A stretch of DNA of 64,000 nucleotides from Strongylocentrotus purpuratus (GCF_000002235.5 NW_022145607.1:1758001-1822000), one strand, 5' to 3'; shown: positions 32,214-42,892, numbered from the stretch's first letter. Translations and numbers: made by a program. Notes: generated from the sequence alone by a model not told the origin.

Positions 32214-33352
32214 AGCAGGGATGTGTGCTTGCTCCCACGCTTTTTGGGATCTTCTTCTCTGTGCTGATATCACACGCTTTCAGGTCATCTCAAGACGGCG
32301 TGTACATACACACACGAAGCGATGGAAAACTGTTTAATCTTGCACGACTTCGGGCGAAGACGAAAGTGAGGAGCATCCTGATTAGAGAGATGCTATTTGC
32401 AGATGATGCGGCTTTGGCATCCAAGTCTGAGGAAGCTCTACAGAGGCTGATTAACTGTTTTTCAGAAGCATGTGAAGACTTTGGCCTGACTATCAGCCTA
32501 AAGAAAACAAACATCATGGGCCAGGATGTACGCAGCGTTCCCGACATCTCCATTGGAAACTACACCCTCCAAGTGGTTGAAAACTTCACCTACCTCGGCT
32601 CCGTGATATCCAGCAGCCTCTCCCTCGATCCCGAGCTCAACGTACGTATTGGCAAGGCAGCAACCATGATGGCTAGACTTTCAAAGCGTGCCTGGAAGAA
32701 CACTTTACTAACTACCTACACAAAAATGAAGATCTACCAGGCCTGTGTGCTCAGCACTCTCCTGTATGGCAGTGAGTCGTGGACCCTGTATGCACGTCAG
32801 GAGCGCCGTTTGAACGTTTTCCATCTCCGCTGCTTGAGGCGAATTCTAGGCATCAAATGGCAGGACCACATTCCAAACAAGGATGTCCTCAAGAAAGGAG
32901 GCATGATGACCATCTATGCTCTTCTATCACAACGACGACTGAGATGGCTTGGTCATGTCAGACGAATGGAAGACGGCCGCATTCCAAAAGACATAATGTA
33001 TGGAAAGTTAGCGACCGGGACCAGGGCTGTTGGAAGACCTGTCCTTCGCTTCAAGGATGTGTGCAAGATGGATATGAAGGCCAGTGAAATCAACCCTACA
33101 AACTGGGAAGCATATGCTTCAGACCGTCCTGAATGGAGACGCGTTGTAAAGACGGGTATACAGAGGAGTGAGCAGAGGAGAGTAGAACAGTGGGAGGAGA
33201 AAAGACAACAACAACAACAACAAAGACAGCAGCTAGCTACGGCTCCAACAGCACAGCCACAAATGACTTTTATCTGCAGCAACTGCAACAGGACCTGCCT
33301 CTCTAGGATTGGACTGTTCAGTCACAGCAGGAGCTGCACACCAAGAAACTGA
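32210..33352 (+). pseudogene. RT catalytic end and C-terminal zinc-finger region of the RTE-like LINE
   Basis: The 380-codon frame begins inside the KQGCVLAPTLFGIFFSVL block. The catalytic MLFADDAALAS lies at 61-71 with both Asp residues intact. Next come YLGSVISSSLSLDPELNVRI, LLYGSESWTLYARQERRL and LRRILGIKWQDHIPN, then RLRWLGHVRRMEDGRIPKD and a GRPVLRFKDVCK block. A Gln-rich stretch (CAA repeats near 33,207) precedes a terminal C2H2-like finger, CSNCNRTCLSRIGLFSHSR, with Cys at residue spacing 2 and a downstream His. That finger is a recurring feature of this LINE group in marine invertebrates. The long open frame with intact catalytic residues suggests a fairly recent copy. Confidence 0.88.
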
Positions 33353-33542
33353 CTAGTACAACTATATAGCGCAATATTCTATTGTCTTTCGAGACAGACA
33401 GATGCCGAGAGCGAGAGTGGGTGCAGTGAAAGTGCATGTGCAAGTGCGAATGGGGTTCTGGTACGTAATGTTTATATAATACAATACTATTGTATTTTAA
33501 GAATTAATAAATTAAAAATATATTCGAATTAAGAGACGAAGT
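33353..33542. other. Junction of two converging LINE 3' ends
   Basis: 3' untranslated sequence of the + strand element (a 'gagacagacagatgccgaga' region, a 'gtgcatgtgcaagtgcg' patch) meets AT-rich 3' sequence of the minus-strand LINE. No gene. Confidence 0.5.
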
Positions 33543-34634
33543 TTAATGAGTAACTATTTTGTATAAGGATATAAAGTGACGTTTTAGTGTCGCTTTAAAA
33601 GAATAAAGGGTCGAGCATGATTTAATTATTTTAGATAAATTGTTCCATAAATCGGGGCCATGGTGTCTGATTGATTTATGTGTAATCAACAATCTGGGAT
33701 TAGTTAAATGAAAATTCTCAGAAATACGAGTTGGATAAGAATGAATTGTATTATTATGAACAAAAACATTATCGAATGAAGGTGGCAGTTGCTTATTCAT
33801 GTATTTGAACATAAAAATTGCAACTTGGAGAGTATGTAAGTCAGTGACTTTTAAGGTTTTTAACTTAAGAAATAATGGGTCTGTATGGGCTAAAAAAAGA
33901 GATCCAGTACAAATACGCAATGCCCTTTTTTGTAATAAAAGAATTGCATTAAGTTTGGTTACACCACAATTTGCCCAAACAATATTACAATATGTTATAT
34001 ATGGAAGTACTAGTATGTTATACAATAAAAATAACGTAGTATGGGGCAAAAGAAATTTTAACTTATTTATGATTCCAACACTTCTGGATATACACATAGA
34101 TACATAATGTAAGTGATCATTCCATGTTAAATTGTCGTCAATAAAAACTCCTAAAAACTTTAATGTCTTTTTTTGTTCGATTGCCATATTATCAATTTTA
34201 ATATTAATACGGAAATTAGTCAAATGAGAAGTATATTGTTTAAAGTGCATAAAATGTGTTTTTCTTATGTTAAATGAGAGCTTATTACACTTGAACCAGT
34301 TCGAAACTTTGCGTAATTCACAATTTAAAATATTCACTAATGATTCTAATTTCTTATGAGAGCAAAACATATTTGTGTCATCTGCAAAAAGAATAAATGA
34401 CAATAAAGAAGATGTGTTGGATAAATCATTTATGTATAAAAGAAATAACAGTGGGCCTAAAATGGAGCCTTGGGGAACGCCACAATTAACAGAAAGTAAA
34501 TCCGAATTAAGACAGTTAAAATTAACATATTGTTTTCTATTTGTTAAATAATCCTTAAGATATGAGAGGACTTGGCCCCGAATACCATAAAAAGAGAGTT
34601 TTTTTGAGTAAAATATTATGATCGAGCGTATCAA
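33543..34634 (-). pseudogene. RT second half and C terminus of the CR1/Jockey LINE
   Basis: Blocks in the 363-codon frame: LSFYGIRGQVLSYLKDYLTN (13-32), CGVPQGSILGPLLFLLYIND (51-70), ILFADDTNMF (81-90, catalytic Asp pair intact), LKFLGVFIDDNLTWNDHL (near 158-175), LPYITYCNIVWANCG, LQKRALRICTGS, and a C-terminal HHGPDLWNNLSKIIKS, then FKATLKRHF. Both catalytic Asp residues and the whole C terminus are present. It overlaps the preceding frame by 80 bp because of a 1-bp slip in an A-run near 34,600 (DHNILLKK). Confidence 0.88.
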
Positions 34635-35049
34635 ACGCTTTACTGAGATCTAAAAAAATACCAATTACGTGTTCTTTATTTGATATTGCATTAGTAATCT
34701 TATCATAAATTTGTACTAAGGCTAAGTCAGTGGAGTGATTTTTCCTAAAACCATATTGATTTAGATTTAATATTTGGTGAGTATTAAAAAAAATTATTAA
34801 CCTATTATACACAATTTTCTCTAAAACTTTAGATATACTAGGAAGAATAGATATTGGACGATAATTACTAATTTCATGCGAATCATCTTTTTTAAAGATC
34901 GGTATTACCTTCGCTATCTTAAGTAAATCTGGAAAAACACCTTGCAAAAAAGACTGATCAATAATATGGGTTAGTGGACTAGCAATAACATGTATCATTT
35001 GTTTTAAAAGTGATGTACTAATTCTATCACAACCTTGAGCTTTGGACAT
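34555..35049 (-). pseudogene. RT first half of the CR1/Jockey LINE
   Basis: The frame holds AQGCDRISTSLLK (RT block 1, usual A-G-D-I), then KIAKVIPIFKKDDSHEISNY, RPISILPSISKVLEKIVYNR, NQYGFRKNHSTDLALVQIYD, and IGIFLDLSKAFDTLDHNILL with the first catalytic Asp. It ends at the A-run slip and continues in the next frame. Upstream, 35,050-35,280 reads through disrupted linker text. Confidence 0.87.
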
Positions 35050-35282
35050 GCTTAATGCTTTAGTAACGGTAATAATCTCATTAGGGTTTGTTGGACTTAA
35101 AAAAAGTGATTGTTGGATTCGATCTGATAAAAAGTCAGTATAATGAATGTTAAGAGGACTTTCAATTTTACTTGCAAGTTGGGGCCCAATATTAGTGAAA
35201 AATGAATTAAAATAATTAGCATAATTACAAGAATCCTCAATTATAACATTATTTAAGGTGAGCTCATCTTTTGGTAAAGGGT

Positions 35283-35468
35283 CTATTTTTTCCCCATAAT
35301 TTCTTTAATAACTTTCCAAGTAGCATATGTGTTACAACTAGCTCTCTTTAATTTATTTGAAAAGTGTAGCTTCCGGAATATTCGAATTAATTTTGTAAAT
35401 TTATTACGGTATTTTTTATAAGTTGTTAAATTTACATCAGTTTTGTTACGTATATATGTTTTATACAT
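35283..35468 (-). pseudogene. Endonuclease-RT linker of the CR1/Jockey LINE
   Basis: The short frame contains TYKKYRNKFTKLIRIFRKLH, then NTYATWKVIKEIMGKK, the YK-YRN---K--R--K---Y and TWK-I-E------K blocks of the linker. It joins the endonuclease and RT frames of the surrounding element. Confidence 0.75.
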
Positions 35469-35551
35469 GCGATTTCTAGTGTGTATTGATTTTAGTATAC
35501 CTTTCGTTATCCAAGGGTTATTTGGTTTATTATTTTTACGTTTAACTTTCG

Positions 35552-36527
35552 CTAAAGGAATATTACTATCATAATAATTTGGTAATTTATTATTAAATTT
35601 TCATAGGCAATATTTACATCGTTTACATTATATACGTCCAACCATTCCTCTACAGCTAAATTCTGCTTTAATAATTCAATATTATGAGGGGTTTCTTTTC
35701 GATACATAATATTATTAAGTGGTTTTAATTGGGAAATTTCATGTTCACATATTATAAAAATAGGTAAATGGTCAGAAAATTCTGAGCATAATAATCCTCC
35801 AGTTATTTTTTTAGTAAAGGCATTAGAAAAAATATTATCAATAAGCGTTGAGGAGTGTAAATTTAGTAGGCTTACTAATGTATGAACAAAATCCATATGA
35901 ACGCATCAAATGAATAAACCTGTCAGAGTTTCTACTATTATGGGGTAAAGAAAGAAAATTGATATTAAAATCACCCAGAAAATAAACATGTTTATTTTCG
36001 TCAGATATTTTATGAAGACATGATTCAAAATTGTTATAGAATAAATCAAAATTACTGTCAGGGGGTCTATAAATCAAACCAATAACACAATTTTTCAATT
36101 TATCGTTATCAATTTCAATAAATAATACTTCTGTCTGTTCAAATTTAATATCGTAACGGACTCTAAATTTCAAATTATCATTAATATAAAATGCTACCCC
36201 GCCGCCTCTCCTTCCTTCACGATCAGCCCTTATTAATGTATAATTAGGTAAATTAAATAACTGGGGAGAGTCATGATGTAACCAAGTTTCACTTACACCA
36301 ATTACAGAAAAATTAAAATTATTTAAAGAATGAAGGAGATTTTCAAAATATTCAAAATTTCTATTTAAACTTCTAGAGTTAATGTGTAATAAGGAGATAT
36401 TATCCAAATTATCTTTAAATGTATCATTAAATTCCAACGGTGTATAATATTCATTTTCATTTACAGAATCATTAAATATATTATCTAATGATGTTGGGAA
36501 AGGTAAGTTAGAAGCCATCGTCTCCAT
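35552..36527 (-). pseudogene. APE endonuclease of the CR1/Jockey LINE, one frameshift
   Basis: 36,527-35,838 encodes ISLLHINSRSLNRNFEYFEN (active-site Asn), then FSVIGVSETWLHHDS (catalytic Glu), RADREGRRGGGVAFYINDNL, CVIGLIYRPPDSNFD and VYFLGDFNINFL. A shift near 35,870 leads to the 35,896-35,552 frame with STLIDNIFSNAFTKKI and SEFSDHLPIF (SDH dyad). All catalytic blocks are present, so only the frameshift inactivates it. Confidence 0.87.
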
Positions 36528-36782
36528 TAAACAAGGGGGTAAAAGTTATATTTATGTGGATGAGTGCATGTGCATGTGCGTGCGTGTGAATAGGTGCTGG
36601 TGCATACAAAATACAAATCTTCAAATCATTAACCAAAACTTCGACACCCATCATGACAAAATCGAGTGCAAAAGCGCATAAGTGGCTCTCAGCCAACGCC
36701 CAACAAACAAAACTCACACCAATCAAATCTATTTTGGCTTAGTGAATTGAAACAATAGGTTATAACTGTGTTTCCAGTTTTA

Positions 36783-36804
36783 AAAAAAAAAAAAAAAAAA
36801 AAAA
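36783..36804 (+). repeat. Poly-A tract
   Basis: About 22 A residues after 'ccagtttt'; in this position it could be an old retroposon tail or simple slippage. Confidence 0.8.
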
Positions 36805-37098
36805 ATTATAAAAAGTAACATTTATAATTAATAAATGAAACATATTTGGAAAGCTTAGATCCTCCTCTTTCATTTGATGCAACTCTATGTATATTTCACG
36901 TATGAGTGATTAAAATGAATTGCAATAGAGGAAACCAAAAAGTCATTTGGCGGACGGTATCTGAATTTCAAAGAGATAATCACATTTCCAGAAACTTGAG
37001 TTTCTGTCCTTTCATATGACACCTCAATCAGACAAAAATGAGCAAGGAATGACAAAGTTCCGTTTGTTTAAAGTAGTGCTTGCATTTCCATAATTTTA

Positions 37099-37289
37099 TC
37101 AAACGAATTCGTTTTTACTGGCTGCCTGCGGTAGCAACAAGCATAATTGACTAAAGACTTAACTCCGTTTCGATGACAATCAGCCATGCATGAAGTCTTT
37201 CGTCCACGGCTGATTGTCAACGAAACGGAATTAAGTCTTTTGTTAATTCCGTTTGCTACGGCAGGCAGCCAGTGAAAACGAATTCGTTT
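37099..37289. mobile_element. Hairpin MITE
   Basis: The arms run from AAACGAATTCGTTTT, then ACTGGCTGCCTGC, ACTTAACTCCGTTTC and GACAATCAGCC on the left to the inverse GGCTGATTGTC, GAAACGG and GGCAGGCAGCCAGTGAAAAC on the right. The whole 190 bp folds into a long imperfect hairpin with about a 25-base loop. It has no coding capacity. Confidence 0.75.
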
Positions 37290-37304
37290 GTTTCTCCCAC
37301 TTCA

Positions 37305-37575
37305 AGTCCTCTGAGATTGTGACTGCCAGGTAACGGATATCTTGGACATATTTCAGGATGTTGCTATTAAGTTGGTAAAAGAAGGAATGACTTGCTGCAG
37401 ATGCTCATGGTGTAGCACTTCTTTGTGTTAAAACACATGCCCCACTTCTTTGCCCAGGCATCTATAGGGCTGGAAGATCATCTCGTAGGATGTGATGGTC
37501 TTGTTGCATCCCGATTTGTCGGTAGAGGAGGCAGTCATCTACGAACAGTCTAACTTGTCATTTCAGCAACATTTG
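37305..37575 (-). pseudogene. LINE RT fragment around the catalytic box
   Basis: Minus-strand reading with frame changes: VRLFVDDCLLYRQIGMQQDH, then DAWAKKWGMCFNTKKCYTMS and IRYLAVTISEDLKW. The FVDD box stands where FADD or YADD is expected, followed by the usual L-WA--W-M-FN--KC and YLGV-IS-DL-W blocks. Its 5' part is shared with 41,560-41,640, so the fragment predates duplication of the block. The hairpin MITE lies immediately beyond its 3' end. Confidence 0.7.
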
Positions 37576-37589
37576 TAAATCACCGGTAT

Positions 37590-38145
37590 CGATTTTTTTT
37601 TTTTTGGGGGGGGGGGGGGAGGGATGCCTCCCCAAACCCCCCCCCCCCCCCCCCTCCCCAGATCTACACCTTGTTGGCGGGAAAAATCGCAACTGATCTC
37701 CCCTACCTTTCTTCTTTCTCTTTATTTTCTCTTCCCCTTCCTTCTCTCTCTTTTAGGATTGCTGGGGGGGGGAGGGGGGGGTGAGGAGGCAAGGGCCTTT
37801 CGGCCCCCTGATCCACACGTTGTTGGCGGGAAAATTGCAACTGATATCCCACTTCTTTTCTTTTCTTCCTCCTCTGTTTTCCCTTGCCTTTATCTCCTTT
37901 TTTCCTTTTTTCTTTCCCTTTCCTTCCTTCTCTCTTATTTTGTTGATGGGGGGGGGGAGGCACCAGCCTGGGAGGCAAGGCCTTTCGGCCCCTCCGATCT
38001 CCTTCTTCCCCCTTCTTTTCTTCTTTCTCTTCTTTCTTTCCCTTTCTCTCCTCTTTCCGTTTTCATTTCCCTTTTTTTTCTTCTCTCTCTCTCTCTCTTT
38101 TTTTTGCTCGGCCCGCTCGGCCCCCCTGGATCCGCGCCTGCTTTA
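37590..38145. mobile_element. Polypyrimidine repeat element, copy 2
   Basis: Unit features match the 24 kb element: 'acaccttgttggcgggaaaa', 'gcaactgatctcccc', a CT-rich body, then 'gaggcaagggcctttcggcc'. It ends CCCCCTGGATCCGCGCCTG at 38,143. The left end merges into T and G runs. The whole block is repeated at 41,650-42,203. Confidence 0.7.
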
Positions 38146-38470
38146 AATCGTTTCTAGTGTGTTGATTATAAGTTGATTACCAGTTTAAAAATGTCTTACA
38201 TAGCACTTGACAAGTGCCAGAGTCATGCAAAATAAATAGTCTGTGAAGACTTTGGGATTTGGGTTTTGAAATAACGCTGCTCCAGAGAAATGTATTTATA
38301 TGCATTTTTAAAAGCGCTGGACAATTTCCTAAAACTTACTTCCTTCGTGGAAATCAGCAACCGCACTGGCGTTGCATAAATTATAATTGAAGGGATATGT
38401 GTAATAATGAGGAAGATAACGTGCTATAGTATTTGAACGAATATGGGTTTGTAGTGATATGCGTGTGTGA
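38146..38470 (+). repeat. Duplicated flank, copy 1
   Basis: It matches 42,203-42,470 and 42,771-42,820 (shared 'ctttaaatcgtttctagtg', 'gtcttacatagcacttgac', 'gccagagtcatgcaaaata'). Its end also matches 41,172-41,255 ('gaggaagataacgtgctata'). No gene. Confidence 0.85.
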
Positions 38471-38777
38471 GGTATTGTGAATGGATATTTGAAAGCGTGT
38501 TCACTCGTGACACAACATAACTCTTATTTTTACTTAGCTACGAGGAAGCAAGGTTGCACTGACAATAACATACATGAAAGAAAGTATTCCCTTTTCGTTA
38601 ATTTATTGAGTTCTGATGTTGCAGACCAGACACTTGCAAAGTGTCGTCATGCAAGCAAATGAATGTCGTGATTCGTAATTATGAGAATATTGCACGGAGT
38701 TTAAATGGTCATGTAATGATGAATAAATGCAATGAAATGAATAGAGCTTACGACAGAGTGGAAATCATTTGATTCGG

Positions 38778-38872
38778 GGGGCAATTCTCCGGGGTATTTT
38801 CCGGGGGTAATTGTCCTTGGGGGTAGTTTTCCGGGGGGGGGGTGATTGCCCAGGGGCTAATTGTCCTAGAAC
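38778..38872 (+). repeat. G-run minisatellite, locus 2
   Basis: Units such as 'gggggcaattctcc', 'gggtattttccgggggtaat' and 'tgtccttgggggtagttttcc' run directly into family R at 'gtttgcaagtctgtatc'. Confidence 0.85.
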
Positions 38873-39880
38873 CGTTTGCAAGTCTGTATCTTACATCATC
38901 TGATTTTTTACAGATGATTAAATAATGGTTTTACCACATTAAAGTGTTGAGTTGCGTAGTGTGGAAAGGAGCTTAAGCTGAAGTAATAGATATGTATTGA
39001 AATATGTGCTTACATAGCCATGACGATGAGTTTATTTTTTTCTGTGAAAGGTTTCGTTTTGGCAGGAAGCTGTAACCGCTTCCTGGTTTCGGGGTGCGCG
39101 AAGAAATAATACACACACACACACGCACACACAAACAGATACTCTAAACCACCTCTCTGTACTAAGTATATTGATGCACCGCTGTGCTTTTATTATCTCA
39201 GTCATTGTATCTTGTTCGCTGATTTTACATGGGACTCGGATCATGGATAATAACATATTTCTGCAAACGCAATCTGTATGTAGAATAATTTCTTGGGCGA
39301 ATGCACTGCGTGTTTCCAACTGTAGTGCCAATACCGGATTAGTCATTATTATGAACATCACCCCTCAGACCTGTTTCTGATCGTGCACAAGACAAGTATT
39401 TCAACCTCATTTTGTTTCTTCATTACGTTCAAGAACAAACCTTTCAAGTAAGTTGTTACCTGTTACTTTGACTGAAATTTGAAGAAGATACACGTGAACC
39501 TTGGTAGCTGGGAAGCATTTAGTTTACACAGTCAACACTGCTGATGGGGGAAAACATTGAAGGCCCCGTTTTATCGTGTTTTTCTTTGGACATAGCAGAG
39601 ATTTAAACAACGGTAAGCTTCCACGTTAACATTTTCATAAGAATATTAAACATAAGTCATAACGATAAAATCTAAGTGTGAATTGTAATTTCTGTTATTT
39701 GGGATTTGAAATTTGTTTTTTCGCCATTAAAGCTGCTCAACTCATCATGCTCATTAAAGTAGATGTTTCTATTATAATTCTATATCAAATGTTTAAATGA
39801 CAATGAGGTCAAAAAGTAACTGGAAATTGTCAAACAAGCATTAATAAGTCCGAGCACACTTTGGTATAAAATTCAAACAT
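38873..39880 (+). repeat. Family R composite repeat, copy 3
   Basis: It aligns with 20,130-20,900 and with 43,168-44,126 plus 51,680-52,910. A (CA)n tract at 39,113-39,132 is shared with 43,987-44,011. Here the family lacks the DIRS, LINE and GCGTA insertions present at 43-52 kb. Confidence 0.8.
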
Positions 39881-39937
39881 CAACGTTATGGTTTTATTAG
39901 GTGAATAACACCGGCAACACAACTGGCTGGGCCGGGA

Positions 39938-40702
39938 CGCGAATTTGCGATTCCCAAACCATTCAGCTATAGGAAACATTTTGAGCAACGTGATTGGTTA
40001 AAAAAGTTATAAAGACACGCCCACATCGACACGAGCCATCTCATCATGGCGGTGCGAATGTGTCTGGGGCCAAGTCCGAGTGAACCATCAAATCTTCAAA
40101 AATGATTTTCCAAATCTGCATGTAGACCCTAAGTAGATATTTAGACCCTGTATTTAATTGTTTTATTATAAAGTCGCCATGATCAGATCCGTGTCTATGA
40201 CTTTTGGAATGATGATTGCATGAATGGGCTGCACATAGACAATGGATAACAGTGGGCCTGTATGTGCCTGTAGCTAGCTCGCGTGTGAAGTGCATTATAC
40301 CTAACAACATAGCACCTGAGTGTTTTGTTGAGCCTAGCCATGCATTGTTTGAACATAGACAATAACACAAGTTACATGTAGATGTAGATGATAGATCTTT
40401 TAAGTTAGATACAAGTATGTTCTAATGAAATATAGATATCGAAAATACAGAGTCTGAATCGTGAGACTACAGTAGGCCATTTCATGTAGATAGACTTCCC
40501 TCAGACATGATATCTTTCGTAAAGTGTCAAATTAGAGTCTGTGCTTGCAGACTAACATTGTGAGTGTTTGTGTGTCTGTGTCAGCTGTGAGCGAGCCCGA
40601 GCGTGCAGTAAATGACGTAATATTTATTTCTTCTCTCGACCAATCACGTTGCTCATAAAGTCTCCCATAGCTGAATGGTTTGGGAATCGCAAATTCGAGG
40701 CC
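39938..40702. mobile_element. Non-autonomous DNA element with ~80-bp terminal inverted repeats
   Basis: Left end GAATTTGCGATTCCCAAACC, then ATTCAGCTATAGGAAACATT and GAGCAACGTGATTGG. The right end at 40,620-40,702 is the inverse of the same sequence with few changes. The interior has no transposase I recognise. One minus-strand frame (40,370-40,044) is rich in His and Cys but unassigned. Superfamily unknown. Confidence 0.7.
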
Positions 40703-40779
40703 GGGACCACCATGATTATGAGCGGGCTAAGTTGTACGCGTATACATTATGACGTCAGATACGTCACTGCGTATATAGT

Positions 40780-40895
40780 AGATCATGCATTACAAGACAT
40801 ATTACTACATAGATTACAGATTTTCTAAAGTCTGTTTAAATCTATTTTCACAAAATGAGCGTGATGTTACTTAAGAAACCATGATTAATACAGGG
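40780..40895 (+). repeat. Family R repeat, copy 3, terminal segment
   Basis: 'gatgttacttaagaaaccat' matches 22,020-22,045, showing that the TIR element at 39,938 lies within family R. Confidence 0.55.
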
Positions 40896-41330
40896 CTGTC
40901 AACCCTCCTGCATTTGGAGGAAGTCTCACGTACGCCACCATGCTCATTCTCCCGCCGTCCCACAAGCTCGTAGCTCGTAGCACATACCCTCGCCACCACG
41001 CCCTTCCTTCCGCTCTCCCGCAATCTCCCGGTTTATGAAAAAACCTCCCGCCAAACGTGTAAAATGAACCAGCATACCGTATCGTATGCAATTATTTTGC
41101 TCGACGGGGCTTGGGGATGGGGGGGGGGGGGGATGAGGGGGGTAGTGAGCAATTTTTGTTTTCAACACCCCCCCTCATAAATTATGATTAAAGGGAAATG
41201 TGTAGTAATGAGGAAGATAACGTGCTATAGTATTTGAACGAATATGGGTTCATGCATGGGATGTTATGGTCTCGTAGCCATCTTTCAATGTGTCAGATCG
41301 GTCTGCTATCGAATCCTAATTGTCCACAGT
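40896..41330 (+). other. No gene seen; start of a duplicated block
   Basis: A G run at 41,120-41,133. From 41,172 the sequence ('ataaattatgattaaaggga', then 'gaggaagataacgtgctata') repeats 42,440-42,915. Confidence 0.5.
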
Positions 41331-41552
41331 GGTTAGTTGTCCTCGGGCGGGGGGGGGGAGAGGGGAATTGTCCTCGGGGTAGTCGTCCTCAGGGGTAATT
41401 CTCCGGGGGTAATTTTCCGGGGGTAATTGTCCTTGGAGGGTAATTGTCCTCGGGGGTGATTTTCCGGGTGGGGGGATTTGTCCTTGGGGGGGGGGGGGGG
41501 TAGTTGTCCTCGGGGGGTAATTCTCCAGGGGTATTTTTCCGGGGGTAATTGT
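41330..41552 (+). repeat. G-run minisatellite, locus 3
   Basis: About ten units of the form 'ttgtcctcggggtagtcg', 'tcctcaggggtaattctcc', 'gggggtaattttccggggg'. It is followed at once by the duplicated LINE-derived sequence starting 'cttgttgcttcccgatttgg'. Confidence 0.88.
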
Positions 41553-42470
41553 CTTGTTGCTTCCCGATTTGGCTGTAGAGGAGGCAGTCAGCTACGAACA
41601 GTCTAACTTGTCATTTCAGCAACATTTGTAAATAATCGGTATCGATTTATATATATATTCTTTTTTTTGGGGGGGGGGGGAATGCCTCCCCAAGCCCCCC
41701 CCCCCCCTAGATCTGCACCTTGTTGGCGGGAAAATTCGCAACTGATCTCCCCTTCCTTTCTTCATTCTCTTTATTTTCCCTTCCCCTTCACTTCCTTCTC
41801 TCTATTTTAGGTTTGCTGGGGGGGGGGGGAGGGAGGCAAGGGCCTTTCGGCCCCCCTGATCCACACGTTGTTAGCGGGAAAATTGCAACTGAAATTCTCC
41901 TTCTTTTCTTTTCTTCCTCCTCTGTTTTCCCTTCCCTTTATCTCCTCTTTTCCTTTCTTCTTTCAATTTCCTTCCTTCTCTCTTATTTTGTTGATGGGGG
42001 GGGGGGGGGAGGCACCAGCCTGGGAGGCAAGGCCTTTCGGCCCCTCCGATCTCCTTCTTTCCCCTTCTTTTCTTCTTCCTCTTCTTTCTTTCCCTTCTCT
42101 CCTCTTTCCGTTTTCATTTCCCCCTTTTTGTTTCTCTCTCTCTCTCTCTCTCTCTCAATTTTTTTGGCTCGGCCCGCTCGGCCCCTGGATCCGCGCCTGC
42201 TTTAAATCGTTTCTAGTGTGTTGATTATAAGCTCATTTTTTACCAGTTTGAAAATGTCTTACATAGCACTTGACGAGTGCCAGAGTCATGCAAAATAAAT
42301 AGTCTGTGAAGACTTTGAGATTTGGGTTTTGAAATAACGCTGCTCCAGAGATATGTATTTATATGCATTTTGAGAAGCGCTGGACAATTACCTAAAACTT
42401 ACTTCCTTCGTGAAAATCAGCAACCGCACTGGCGTTGCATAAATTATGATTAAAGGGAAATGTGTAATAA
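41553..42470 (+). repeat. Duplicated block, copy 2 (LINE piece, polypyrimidine element, flank)
   Basis: Matches 37,498-38,400 in order: about 80 bp of the LINE RT fragment, the polypyrimidine element (41,650-42,203, ending CCCCTGGATCCGCGCCTG), and the flank with 'gtttctagtgtgttgattat'. The hairpin MITE and the rest of the LINE fragment are absent here, where the minisatellite joins instead. Confidence 0.85.
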
Positions 42471-42765
42471 CGCACCAACCATGACGAGTCCGGATGAAAC
42501 AAAGGAGAACTTCTACAATCAGCTTAGACGAACGTTGCGGGACACCCCCCGGACTGACAAGCTGATATTGATGGGAGACTTCAATGCCCGGGTAGGACGA
42601 GACTATGAGAAAAGGCAGTCGGTGTTAGGCAGGCACGGAATCGGTAAATGCAACACCAATGGTGAGCTACTTCTAGCGATGTGCTCTGAGTTCGAACTCC
42701 TACTGACAAACACCGTGTTCAAGCAGAGGGAAGAACACAAAACCACCTAGAAAATGAGTTAACGA
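42471..42765 (+). pseudogene. APE endonuclease fragment of an RTE-like LINE, precise insertion
   Basis: Open reading APTMTSPDETKENFYNQLRR, then DKLILMGDFNARVGRDYEKR and VLGRHGIGKCNTNGELLLAM, and LLLTNTVFK. GDFNARVG and LGxHGxGxxNxNG are endonuclease blocks of the LINE group represented at 31,467-33,352. It replaces nothing: the sister copy at 38,400 reads 'tgtgtaataatgaggaag' where this copy has the insert, flanked by AATAA-like repeats. The fragment is internal, lacking both the 5' start and the RT/3' end, which is unusual for target-primed LINE insertion. Confidence 0.85.
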
Positions 42766-42892
42766 ATAAATGAGGAAGATAACGTGCTATATAGTATTTG
42801 AACGAATATGGGTTCATGCATGGGATCTTATGGTCTCGTAGCCATCTCTCAATGTGTCAGATCGTCTTTTGATACCGAATCCTGATTGTCCA

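Larger units (their letters stand above)
31467..33352 (+). mobile_element. LINE (RTE-like) with C-terminal zinc finger, 5'-truncated
   Basis: A continuous RT-to-C-terminus block broken by one nonsense codon and one frameshift. It lacks the endonuclease domain. A short endonuclease piece of a similar element is present at 42,471-42,765. It converges on the minus-strand LINE that ends at about 33,543. Confidence 0.85.
33543..36527 (-). mobile_element. Nearly complete CR1/Jockey-group LINE ORF2
   Basis: Minus-strand order: endonuclease (36,527-35,552), linker (35,551-35,050), RT (35,049-34,300), thumb and C terminus to 33,543. Only a few frameshifts separate these. No ORF1 was recognised upstream; 36,528-36,726 is open but unrelated, and a poly-A run sits at 36,783-36,804. 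Confidence 0.85.

Noticed and set aside
40044..40370. 108-codon frame inside the TIR element, considered as a transposase remnant
   Set aside because: No catalytic or zinc-finger pattern could be followed; contains no recognised block.
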